Source of the DNA: Aureobasidium sp. EXF-3400
Taxonomy: Eukaryota; Ascomycota; Dothideomycetes; Dothideales; Saccotheciaceae
Direction of reading: 5' to 3'
Assembly: GCA_024195585.1 (NCBI GenBank)
Contig: SWBL01000507.1
Location: forward strand, 1 to 26,278
DNA length: 26,278 nucleotides
Shown here: piece after piece, positions 11,663 through 20,595 of the stretch
Layout: each line of letters starts with the position of its first letter
Position numbering within the stretch: the first letter of the stretch is position 1
The notes under the pieces: model-generated
The model's input: only the letters and a program-made list of their open reading frames with translations
Told to the model about the DNA's origin: nothing
Database searches by the model: none
Program-made: the position numbers and the translations under genes

Positions 11663-12070
11663 TTTGGCTGTTTAGTTTCGATGATGTTATCTTGAGAGCC
11701 TCTGGAATTTTCAAAGGCAACTGAGAGTTTATATACCGTGCCTTACATCATGGCATCGACCTCTGTGTCGGATTTAACGGCTTTACTCGGACCGGCGATA
11801 GGAGGAAAACTCATGGTTTGCAGCAAACGTGATGCATGGTTTCGCCCGACGTACATATATATGCAGCTATCAGTTGATACAATGCAATCGCGAGCATATG
11901 TTGCGAGGTCGTAGATGGAAGAGGAACGAGAACAAGCTGGTGAATCGCGAGGGGGTGGCTGGCAAGAGCGATGGCCTGGTCAAAGCTTCTCTTCCTTCCA
12001 TGACGTGCCCAAAATTATTTCCAGACTCGACAAGACATTTTCGGAAACAAAAAATAATTCCACCATCACC
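11663..12070. promoter_or_regulatory. Divergent promoter of the aldo-keto reductase and SET-domain genes
   Basis: This 408-bp region lies between two divergent ATGs. It contains a minus-strand TATA-like element (11728-11735) for the reductase and an AT-rich ACATATATATG run near 11852 that could serve the SET gene. No other coding signal is seen. Confidence 0.5.
11728..11735 (-). promoter_or_regulatory. Candidate TATA box of the aldo-keto reductase
   Basis: The minus strand reads TATATAAA, 66 nt upstream of the ATG at 11662. Sequence and distance suit a fungal TATA box. This is inferred only from position and motif. Confidence 0.4.
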
Positions 12071-14071
12071 ATGGACGTCTTCGAAGAATGGTTTAGGAGC
12101 AATGGCGGCTACCTGCATCCTTCAGTCCAGCTAGCTCAAGATGCTGAACAAGGGTCGCATTTCCGAGCCAGCGCTACCATTGAGCCTGGCACACATGTTC
12201 TGACAGTGCCTCATAATTTGGCAATGTCGAATCTTAATGCTCAGGTGGACGATGATTTTCCTGTCTTCAGAACTCATGCACAACAGTTCACGGTCGAGGG
12301 TCTCAGCTTCTTCTATTTAATGGCCCAATGGCTGAACAAGGACAAGTCATTCTGGAGACCTTACCTTGATATCTTGCCTACACCTGAGCAAGGCTTCGAG
12401 ACTCCGCTGTTCTATGATGAAGACGATCGTCAGTGGTTGGAAGGTACAGATCTTCATCCGACTCTGCTTGGTCGAGAGGCTGCCTGGAAGAAGTATTGGG
12501 AGGACGGAGTGCAGGTCTTGAAGTCTGCTGGTATGGATGTAACGAATTACACATGGTAAGTGCATAGGCTGCCAATATGGGACACTCAACAGTATGGCCC
12601 ATGGCTAGTGATCTGAGTTGTGGTTCTCGATAACAACATCGTGAATCCATGTCTCTTACAACAACATCAGCGTGCCTGACTTCGACGCAGGGAACTTTTC
12701 AGATGGGCTGCTACAGTGTTCTCATCACGCAGTTTCAATGGCCTCACTGTCACACCACAAGATAGTCAACACTGGACAGCCTACAAGCATGGCTCGGATG
12801 GCACTCAAACAGTCCTTCTGAACCACAACGACTACCCCGAAGATTGGAAGAAGTTTTCTGTCCTCTTCCCGGCAATCGACATCGGAAATCACAATCCAAA
12901 TGCCCGTGTGGACTGGGCCTACGACCCCGATCGCTTCAGCTTGACGGTGTCGGAAAAAATCGAACCTGGCTCACAAGTCTACAACAACTATGGTCCGAAG
13001 TCGAGCGAGGAGCTGTTGATGGGCTATGGTTTCTGCGCACCTAACAACCCATATGACGGATTGCTTTTGGCCATGAGACCCCCTCCACCGCCGTTGCAGC
13101 AGATGCTAAGTATCACTCATCCTGAGTACTTCAAATCTAGTGGTGAATGGAACTCCGACGCCGCAACTTTCCGCTTGCTCAACGCCAAATTGCAAGAAAC
13201 GAGCGATGCGAGTCCATTCGATCAAGCATGGGGATGTGTGCCAGCACCATTGGCCGAACTCTTCTGTTATGTCGTCCAACTAGAAAGAGGCGTAGATGTC
13301 GCTCCCATTGAGGATGCAGAAGAACATCTTTACCACGGTGAAGGTAGACGCTACCTACCTCGAATCGCCATCTATATCATGATGTCGCTCGTCCCAAAAA
13401 TCAGCAAGCTGGAAGAAGCCAACGAGAAGCTACCTTCAGAACCAAAGAATCAACGGCAGGCCTCTGTAAAGATCTACAGAGACTTGCAATACGAAGTCAT
13501 CAACTCTGTACAAGAACGCATGGCCAACTACCTCAAAGACCTACAACCAGAGACCGTGTCGTCTACCGCAGGTTCTGCAATCTGGACTTTCGAAGACGCC
13601 GTCGACCTGCTAGAATTAGAGTTGCCCGCTGCACATAAATCTTTCATGTCTGGCGTCAAATACGTAACCGGCACAACAAAACTCCGCAAACTACGTGGCT
13701 CTGAACACGAAGAATATCTCTGGACCATCCTCCTCTGTTTCATCTACCTCGCCCATACTTTTCAGTCCCCTTCTCAAACACCTGGACTCACAGCCAAATG
13801 GACACGATCCCTGATCGAAGAGTATGGCGAACCTGATCTCCAAGCCTCAACCCCCGACGACGAAACAGATGAAGAAGCAGCCGAGTATCTCGATCGCGTC
13901 AAGAAAGCTGCCATGTTTTTGCCTGGTTCTCTGTGGACGAATCCAGCTTGGACAGCAGACTTTGTGCTTGACTACGGAATGAGAATTTCAAAGTCGCAGG
14001 GGACGTATATGGATATTGGAGATGAAGAGGTGGGAGAGGATGTGAGATATGTGGTTTATTTGCATGTTTGA
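12071..14071 (+). CDS. SET-domain protein-lysine N-methyltransferase (RKM/SETD-like), two exons
   Basis: Likely S-adenosylmethionine-dependent lysine methyltransferase of the split-SET, Rubisco-LSMT-like group that includes the yeast ribosomal methyltransferases. Exon 1 is 12071-12555 and exon 2 is 12691-14071; the 135-nt intron has a GTAAGT donor and CTGAC just before its GACGCAG acceptor. The junction restores Trp162 and the conserved ELFRWAATVFSSRSF. The product is 621 aa. SET motifs are DIGNHNP (225-231, the NH signature), the pseudoknot YNNYG (259-263) and ELLMGYGF (269-276). The long C-terminal part would be the substrate-binding domain. The start is the ATG in a CACCATCACCATGG context; the frame is open upstream but with no family similarity. 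The N-terminal G-x-G is replaced by QGSHFR. The substrate cannot be told; a ribosomal protein or elongation factor is the family precedent. It converges on the GPI-protein gene. Confidence 0.88.
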
Positions 14072-14701
14072 TGGGTTAGCTATGCATGACCATAGATATG
14101 CACGGCAGTCAGCTAAAATTCAATGACGTCTACGGCAAGAGATTATTTCATCACGTCCCCGTAGTCAGTCAGGACAAGGTTCTAACATATTCCGTGTGTC
14201 GTGAGTGCAGAAGTTGCAGATGTTTTAATACCGACACAAAATGTGTCAAAACACCGTTTCTGATAGCGAAACAAATACATACTTCCAGAGACCTCGTCAA
14301 CGGCCACGAGAGCCACGTAGCAATATATACTACTGTCGTCATGGTTGTGCAGACGAATTTCTTGATGAATGACAGGGTCGTACCAGCCACAACCAGGGTA
14401 ACCCTGCCTCTACTACCAAATTATAAAGCGAGACACAATATCTTTTCGAACAGTATGACATCCCAGATACGATCAAACCGCAGCCCTAGCTCCGAGAGGA
14501 AGGTCGACTATCAGACTATGTCAAGAAATGTGAGGAGGCTAGAGAAGTTTACATTAAGTAGGTTTTATGTTTTAGTATATCTTCATGCATCCATTACTTC
14601 AGCTTTCATACATCCCGAGATTTCCAGACACAGGTTAGTCTCTCCGCATGCAAGAAGCAAAGACTTTGCTCTTGAAGTAGCCAGCGATCGCAAAGTCCAG
14701 C
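14072..14701. other. Convergent intergenic region between SET and GPI-protein genes
   Basis: This 630-bp region lies between two convergent stops, so it should hold two 3' UTRs and terminators. A + strand open frame (14086-14760) begins 15 bp after the SET stop and runs antisense into the last 59 bp of the GPI gene. It resembles no family and has unbiased composition, so I do not call it a gene. Confidence 0.5.
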
Positions 14702-15528
14702 TTAGAGGAAGAAAGCAAGGACTCCTCCAGCAACAGCGAAGGAAGCAGGAACCAAGTTGAAAGCGGCAGCGCCAGAAGAAGTAGCAGCAGCAGCAGTTCC
14801 AGAAGCAGAAGAAGCGTTATCAGAAGAAGAAGTAGCAGTAGCCTTAGCACTGCCAGACTTCGATGAACCAGATGAGGTGCTGGTAGCCGAGCTCGAAGTC
14901 GCACTCGAAGTCTTAGTCTCCTGCTCCACACCAGGACACTTCATAATACAAGCACGCATAGTGTTTGAAGCATCAGAGCCAGGAATCATATCCTTAGGGA
15001 AACCATCCTGGGCACAGTTGCGCGCGCAGTTGTATGCATCGCAGGGAAGAGCATTAGCGTCCCAGAGGGGTGCGCCGTTGAGTTTGTTTTCGTAGGCAGA
15101 GTAGTTTCCACTTGCGCCTGTGAGGTTGAAGGCGTTGCTGAAGATGTAGCTGGCGGCTGTGTCCGAGTCGGAGAGGTCGCGGGTGGAGATGGAGTAGAAG
15201 TCGCCGTTGGGGCCGAAGTTGGCGGGGATGATCAGGTTTAGGGCTGTGATGTCTGTGGATGTGGTGTTCTTGAGGTAGCCTGTTTTGTTGTTAGCTTGGT
15301 GGAAGTTATACTTTGAGGTTGGCTTGACTTACAAGATTGGCCACCGGCATAGCCTGGAGGTGTGGTGTCGAGGTAGATTCTGTAGTTTCCTGGAGTATCA
15401 TCCTTGGGGGTAACGGTCAAGGTGAAGGGAACGTCAGCAGTGATGACACCCGGGACAGTGATGGTGTCGATCGCTCTGGCCCCGAGGAACAAAGCGCAAG
15501 CAGCGAAACCGAGACGTTGGAGAGACAT
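14702..15528 (-). CDS. GPI-anchored secreted Ser-rich protein, two exons
   Basis: Predicted cell-wall or plasma-membrane surface protein; the specific family is not recognised. Exon 1 is 15528-15333 and exon 2 is 15279-14702, separated by a 53-nt intron (GTAAGT...AACAG, with a CTAAC branch site). The total is 774 nt, 257 aa. Residues 1-19 form a signal peptide (hydrophobic core AACALFLGA, likely cleavage after ARA). Next comes a beta-rich region opening with DTITVPGVITADVPFTLTV. A cysteine block follows (Cys at the exon junction, then PCDAYNCARNC and CIMKC). A Ser/Ala/Thr-rich linker leads to a hydrophobic tail of about 19 residues with no charged end, after a Ser-Gly-Ala site suitable for GPI attachment. 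N-glycosylation sequons include NTT, NLT and NYS. A structural or adhesive wall role is inference; no enzyme motif is seen. Confidence 0.85.
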
Positions 15529-16525
15529 GATTTATGCGATAGAAGATCGTCTTGTTTGAAGTGGTTGTTGAATGAAAAGGAGGGTAAAAAATGGATGAAT
15601 AGTGGTGAAACGAGTGTGGGCAAAGAAAAGAGCGATTAGCAAAAGAAGAGGTCTGAACAAACCACAGAGAGTTACAATGGAAGAAGAGCTGGGCGCCTCA
15701 AGAAAGAAATTGTTTTATATGGGCGGATCGAAGATCCACATTGACAAGGTCTGGATTGGATAATCGTTAAAGAGAACCTTGACTTGGTTCTGACTCTGCA
15801 TGAGAGCGATCTGCAGGTACATCTGGGGTTGTAGGACTTGCGACTCCACTAAGAACATGTTGCACAAGGCAAGTCACGGCGCCGGGAGTATTGTTATTGC
15901 ACCGGACGGCAACTTTTCGGGTGTGGCAGCAGAGGACCAGGATTGCTGGCCGTCTCCGTACTCGACCGCAGCTTGTCGGCACGTCTCTTCGAGTGTGTGT
16001 GGGCTCCATTGAACCTACATAGAAATCTTTGTATCACAGTACATATTTCGAGTCCAGAACATAGTGTGCCGTGTTCGACAAACCCGCGGCCCGATCGCGT
16101 GTCTGATTTCAGGTTTCGAAAAATGATGGAGGAAGAAAGCGCCGGCGGGCGCTTGAAATCGAGACATGAAACGGTGCCGGCAGAAGCGAGAACAGCCACT
16201 GCGCAATGGCATCCGTCTCGACAGGCAAGCCGCATGAACTCATAGGGTCGGATTGTTGCCGTCATTTTGAGATATTGAGCTTGTCGATAAGATTAGGTGC
16301 AAGGTTGCTGTTGATTGCGACTTTTGCGTAGCGTGACTAGACATGCTGGGGGAAATTGCGAATGTAGTGCAGCATTAATACTCATGCAGCGACAGATCGA
16401 AGAAAAGGTGCTGCTAAATTTGTCTGCATGATGCAGCGTGTCCTGCACTCCAGAGTTTAAATTCGACAGGTCTGGATGCAGCATACGTGCATAAAAATGA
16501 CCCTGTCGACGAATTAAGACATCTT
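15529..16525. other. About 1 kb intergenic region upstream of the GPI-protein gene
   Basis: This region holds the GPI-gene promoter, with a TATA-like site at 15712-15719, and the 3' flank of the DUF7704 gene. Open frames on both strands (for example 15943-16245) have no recognisable product. It also carries a GC-rich hairpin at 16137-16154 and a cluster of TGCAGC heptamers at 16367-16482. Confidence 0.5.
15712..15719 (-). promoter_or_regulatory. Candidate TATA box of the GPI-protein gene
   Basis: The minus strand reads TATAAAAC, about 185 nt upstream of the ATG at 15528. It is compatible with a TATA element and a long 5' leader, as in strongly expressed wall-protein genes. The call rests on motif and position only. 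Confidence 0.35.
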
Positions 16526-16987
16526 CTACAGCTCCTTCCTGACCTTTTGAGTGACCTGATCACGCCCAAGCCATCCCATCAGATACGCGACTTTGATCAA
16601 GAAGGTGACCACAGGAACCCCCATATACGCCTTCATCTCAGCACTCCAGCTGCTCGGCTCAAGAGCCAGAGGTCCCAAACACCACGCCCCGAAAATCCAA
16701 TGCGGAATATCGGATGCCGCCAGAACCATGATTGTAAGCCTGATGGTTCTGATTTCGTTGCTTGTCCACATGATGATGGTGAGGAGCAAGCCGGCCAAAG
16801 CCATCATGCTGCCTGCCTGTAGAGCCAGAAAGTGCTCGGTTGGCAATGTTGGGTGTGGTGAAGTCGAGAGGTAGGTCGAGGCGCTGCTTGCACCGCTGAG
16901 TATGAGATTCAGACTTCCGAAGGTGATCATCAAGGGCTCTACGTAGCGGAAGTAGAACCGAGGGAAGGGCGCCATCGTGTTGGCCAT
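16526..16987 (-). CDS. DUF7704-like small integral membrane protein
   Basis: Single exon of 153 aa. It resembles the fungal DUF7704 family of small membrane proteins of unknown function. Four hydrophobic segments are visible at about residues 15-33, 54-75, 81-104 and 121-141. Family-like positions are PRFYFRYVEP near the N-terminus, the ALQAGSM segment, the polar SDIPHWIFGAW in the third segment, and KVAYLMGWLG near the end. The C-terminus is basic and cytosol-like. The ATG at 16987 is the first in frame and sits at a plausible family start. It lies 261 bp downstream of the repeat-protein gene on the same strand. Function and membrane of residence are unknown. Confidence 0.8.
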   Translation of the reverse strand: MANTMAPFPRFYFRYVEPLMITFGSLNLILSGASSASTYLSTSPHPTLPTEHFLALQAGSMMALAGLLLTIIMWTSNEIRTIRLTIMVLAASDIPHWIFGAWCLGPLALEPSSWSAEMKAYMGVPVVTFLIKVAYLMGWLGRDQVTQKVRKEL

Positions 16988-17248
16988 GGTGTGGAGGAAT
17001 GTGGTGTATGGACAATGAGTCTATGATCACCAAGCTCGGAACGATGTCGAAAAACAGCATTGTAGCTACACGTGATCTGTACATAGTTTATCACCTTGTG
17101 TATCGATATGAGCATGACTATTGGGGAGATGTTTCGATTCGAGGTATATGTACTGGGGCTTTCAGGGAAATTGACACTCCCTGTAGGTATCACTTCTGAG
17201 GTCTATATCGCTTCAAAGTCTATACAATTGTGATTGCACCACGGGATG

Positions 17249-18130
17249 TCACGGTGGTGTGTTACCAGAGGCTGTGGTACCTACGCCGCTCGGACTTCTT
17301 GTATCTCCTGAAGTCTCGTTCACAACAGGGCGAGGCTCTATTCTCTGACCCGAACCAAAAACCACATGCTCGTAGCCGATTGGTAGAACCTTCTCGGGAA
17401 TCCACTCCGATGCAAAGCATTTATAGCAATCGTACAGAGCAGGGTCGGAATCTTTACGCTTCATCCATAGTTTCGACTTCTTCTCGTAACCACAGCGTTT
17501 TCCAGAACACAAATGCGACACTGAGTCTGCGTGTAGTTCAGCATCATGGGTCCTCCAGGTCAGCTCCTGAACAGAATTGTAGCGACGGAGCCAAACTTGT
17601 AGGCCGGCCCGCTGCTTGAAGGTAGAATCAGTGGCATATCTCTGATTTTGGTAAAGTCCCAAGCGCCGACGATATTCATCTTTTGCGGCGGGATCTTTTG
17701 CGGCCCAGATTTGTTTACTAAGAGCTGCTTTGTACTCACGAAGCTGGACATCCGACTTATATCGTGCATTGTTGGTGGCGGATTTGCGGGCCTTGTAAAC
17801 TGCGTAGAACTCTGGGTCGGTAGCAATTCGAGTCTGCAGCCAAGCCTTGGCCTTAGTGTTCTTTTCTGCGCGGTACTCGGGGTCGTTGGCACTTAGATAA
17901 TGATGGCGAGCAAGGTTTGCTGCATTGATTTTTGCGCGGTATTCGGGGTCGTTGGCATACCTGAGTCTCTTAGCCGCGCTACGGTCCTTGGGGTGTTTAG
18001 CATCTTCTATTTTTGTGTCAGAAGGTGCAGAGCTGGCTTCGAGGCGGTGGTGCGTGGTGGAAAAGTAGCGTCCGGTGAGGGTGAGAGAGAGATAGCTCCG
18101 GGTCGAGCAGCGATGGACGAGGGACAACAT
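17249..18130 (-). CDS. Hypothetical protein with 22-residue tandem repeats and a CxxxxC...CxxC motif, probably mitochondrial
   Basis: I do not recognise a characterised family. It is a single exon of 293 aa. Residues 1-25 are rich in Arg, Ser, Leu and Thr with no acid, ending near GRYFSTT, as in a mitochondrial presequence. Residues 59-187 are about six tandem units with a 22-residue period, consensus A-x-D-P-E-Y/F-x-A plus a basic helical part: units at 59-80, 81-102, 103-124, a shortened one at 125-143, then 144-165 and 166-187. Units become more divergent towards the C-terminus. The C-terminal region has Cys208, Cys213, Cys235 and Cys238 (C-x4-C, 21 residues, C-x2-C), suggesting zinc binding. 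Rows of Lys and Arg around the repeats could suit RNA or DNA contact, but that is inference. The tail is Gly/Ser/Thr/Pro-rich. It is divergent from cdc14. Confidence 0.75.
   Translation of the reverse strand: MLSLVHRCSTRSYLSLTLTGRYFSTTHHRLEASSAPSDTKIEDAKHPKDRSAAKRLRYANDPEYRAKINAANLARHHYLSANDPEYRAEKNTKAKAWLQTRIATDPEFYAVYKARKSATNNARYKSDVQLREYKAALSKQIWAAKDPAAKDEYRRRLGLYQNQRYATDSTFKQRAGLQVWLRRYNSVQELTWRTHDAELHADSVSHLCSGKRCGYEKKSKLWMKRKDSDPALYDCYKCFASEWIPEKVLPIGYEHVVFGSGQRIEPRPVVNETSGDTRSPSGVGTTASGNTPP
17868..17957. repeat. Near-identical 24-bp direct repeats, 66 bp apart
   Basis: Positions 17868-17891 and 17934-17957 differ at one base in 24. They encode the ANDPEYRA cores of the first two 22-aa units of the repeat protein, and the 66-bp offset is exactly 22 codons. 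Confidence 0.85.
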
Positions 18131-18799
18131 GGCGATGTTCTTGTCAGGTGGACGAGGGTCGGAAAGGTCGGTTTAGACTATTGCCGATAGAATCGTCGAT
18201 AACGATGGGCTATAGGCGTTGCGACGGGCGAGTGAGAGGGGTCGGGCTGAAGAGCGACTTTTCTAAAATTGCATGTCGGCGATGACGAAGTCAATGGAGC
18301 GGGACGCGAAGTCGATGTCGCGAGAGGGCTGGGAGGTGGCCGGGGTGGTGATGGCAGTGGCTGTGATGGAACCAAGTGGTGGAGCTGATATCGAAGTCAA
18401 GTCTTGATTGCGATATGGCAGAGCAGGACTTGGACAAGTACTAGTGTCGGGCAGTACGAGTCGATTGCGCGAGCGGTTGGAATCTTTGGTGTGGCAGTTG
18501 TTGGTTGGCGCAATTTGGCTTGGGGCTCGCTGGTTGCCTGGCCAGGGGCCTTGTGTTGACTGACGAAACGCCCGCTCAAGCATGAACCTAGTCCAGGGAT
18601 AAGTAAGGTGCCCTCCTTAACTAAGGTACCCTACTCGGTAGTTTGCGCTCAAGTGTCACCTAGTCCAGGCTCAAGTACTCCCCCAGGTCCAGTGCATATC
18701 CACGTACACTTTTCTGCTCTGGATTTGTGTCGTCCTAGTGCCTGTCAGAAAGAGCCTGTGCTGCTTTGTGCTGACGCCGACTCCGCCAACGCCATCGCT
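18131..18799. promoter_or_regulatory. Divergent promoter of the repeat-protein and cdc14 genes
   Basis: This 669-bp region lies between divergent starts. It carries a duplicated element of about 24 bp (18574-18597 and 18647-18669) and a pair of AAGGT(G/A)CCCT decamers (18605 and 18623). From 18608 onward the frame of cdc14 is open with an upstream ATG. Minus-strand open frames here show no family resemblance. Confidence 0.5.
18574..18669. repeat. Duplicated GCTCAAG...CCTAGTCCAGG element
   Basis: Copies at 18574-18597 and 18647-18669 share GCTCAAG and ACCTAGTCCAGG around a variable centre, with one base of length difference. A third, weaker copy starts at 18669 (GCTCAAG, then CCAGG). The element is upstream of cdc14; its function is unknown. 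Confidence 0.6.
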
Positions 18800-19717
18800 A
18801 TGGAAGCACTATTATCCCTCGCCTTTGACAACACGTCTTCCAAGGAAATCATCAAGATCCGCAAGGGTTTGCGCCAGATTGAAGGTCTGCTGGCTCAGAT
18901 CTGTATCCCGCCGTCATGTTCCCAGCAGAAGCGCCGCCCCTCGTCGACGCGTTTGTCTGGCGACACGCTTCTGCCGCCTAGACAATTGAGCTCCTTGTGC
19001 CAGGATCCCGCATACAGAGAGTTTTTCCGCCTACAGGAGGGCTTTGAGTGGAATGGTACGCCTCCTGCCTCTTAGCACCCTCTCTTTATACTTACAGCTG
19101 TCTAGTTGCCTCTCGCCTGATGGCTTGTCTCGAGACCTTACTAGGGATGCCCAATGGTGACTAACACGACACCTCGACCACGAGTGGCCCTGATCTGACC
19201 TCTTCCAGCCACCCAGTCCAATGCAATCATCCTCTCCGCCCTAGACATGCTCCAAGGAGTCCTCCTTCTCCACCCTCCTTCACGCGCTCTCTTCCGCCGA
19301 GAAAGCTACATGGACCTTCTTCTCGATCTCCTCGATGCCGCAAATCCACCCGTCGTCCAGTCGCAAGCCCTCCTTGTCCTTGTCACCGCACTCCTCGCCA
19401 CCCCCGAGAGTACCCGCACCTTCGAGAAAATGGACGGCCTCCTCGCCGTCGCAAGCTTGTTCAAGTCGCGCAGCACATCCAGAGAAGTCAAGTTGAAGGT
19501 CGTCGAATTCCTCTACTTCTATCTCATGCCCGAGACTCCTTCAACAAACTCTTCCTCGGCTGGCCCGCAGAGAAAATCTAGCAAGCGTGTCACCGCAAAT
19601 GAGAATCTCGGCTTTTCAAAGACAACCGACGAGAAACAACGTCTGCTTGGCCAGTACTTGAGCAACGTCAATGAACTCGTCCAGGACCTTAGGGAGAATG
19701 CTCCCTTTGCTTTCTAG
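18800..19717 (+). CDS. cdc14: Septation initiation network component Cdc14 (not the Cdc14 phosphatase), three exons
   Basis: Homologue of fission yeast Cdc14, which binds the Sid1 kinase in the SIN pathway that triggers septum formation at the spindle pole body. It is unrelated to the phosphatase of the same name. Exons are 18800-19055, 19106-19156 and 19209-19717, with introns of 50 and 52 nt. The total is 816 nt, 271 aa. The start MEALLSLAFDN and following KIRKGLRQIEGLLAQIC are the family's N-terminus. The 51-nt middle exon restores VASRLMACLETLLG after FEWN and is easy to miss. The third exon begins with TQSNAIILSALDMLQGVLLL and HPPSRALF. A conserved central block reads VKLKVVEFLYFYLMPE. 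The C-terminus is Ser/Lys-rich, then KQRLLGQYLSNV. The frame stays open upstream to an ATG at 18608, but that extension shows no family similarity. Confidence 0.92.
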
Positions 19718-20595
19718 ACCATCAACATCTGCTTTTTCTATCAGCGGCATTCATCGCGTGGACGGTCATGGAGTCTGAACTTTATCTGTGGATTGGGCAT
19801 AAGGACAAGGAAATAGGTACGGTTATGGGGACTCGGAAGAAACATTGGGCTGTTTCGCAAACACTGCATTTCGAAGCATTGGGTTGGAGTACTGCGTGTC
19901 CAAGGTTATGTTTTTCTTGTTTTATTTATTCTCGATCGATACCCCCTCACGTACAGCAACGGCGCAGCAAGATGCTTATGTCCTAAGACAGAAACCAATC
20001 GATCATTGTTTCAATCATTTCCAAAAACCGCTCTGAAATGTCCCGAGGCGCAGAATCGTCGACTAAGACAGGCAACACTGGTGCCTCACTCGCAGCATCA
20101 GATGGTCTGTGCGGGCATCCATTGTCTTCGAAGTTGTATTAAGCGCCGACTATTCTGCAAGATGTCTCTGCACCCTACAGCTTGGGCCTCTAGTATTATC
20201 CTGGCGCTTTGAGTAACACGCCCTGCCACCCGTTTGTGTACGATGACGAAGGCTGGGCGGCTGCTGAAGACATTCGTAGAAAAGTGTACAAGACCTCGCC
20301 TGCGCGAGTGCTCGTAGGTTCTCGACATCTCTTTCTGCTATTGTCTCTATTGTTTTTGCTATTCGTCTAATCTTTCATTTTCTGCTTTCTCTTCCTGTGC
20401 CGCTGGTCGGACTCTTTCCTTCTAATCTTCCTATTATGAACTTGTCACAATAATAATCGTTCTCGATATTCATCAATAGCCCCTATTGAAGGTATGCTCT
20501 TTATCAAAACACTTCAGACAACCTTCCTTGACTTCTTCTTGACATCACAAGATCTGACACTTTCACCAAAGTATACAGCACCTACCAAACACACC
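19718..20595. other. Intergenic region between cdc14 and the CFEM gene
   Basis: This 878-bp region holds the cdc14 3' flank and the CFEM-gene promoter. From about 20321 to 20433 the + strand is strongly pyrimidine-rich, typical of a fungal core promoter or 5' leader. An in-frame ATG at 20494 could extend the CFEM protein by 34 residues. No other gene is seen. Confidence 0.5.

Noticed and set aside
14635..15095. Acidic + strand frame and Leu-rich minus-strand frame over the GPI-protein Ser-rich region
   Set aside because: Both are off-frame translations of the Ser/Ala-rich linker codons; the GPI frame has a signal peptide, an intron and a hydrophobic tail.
15767..16265. Several 65-123-codon frames on both strands
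   Set aside because: They overlap each other, match no family, and show no splice structure or codon bias.
18178..18583. Pro/Ser-rich minus-strand frames upstream of the repeat-protein gene
   Set aside because: Low-complexity composition in a promoter region, with no conserved motif.
18800..19717. Interpretation as the Cdc14 dual-specificity phosphatase
   Set aside because: No HCxxGxxR phosphatase signature is present; the sequence matches the SIN component that shares the name.
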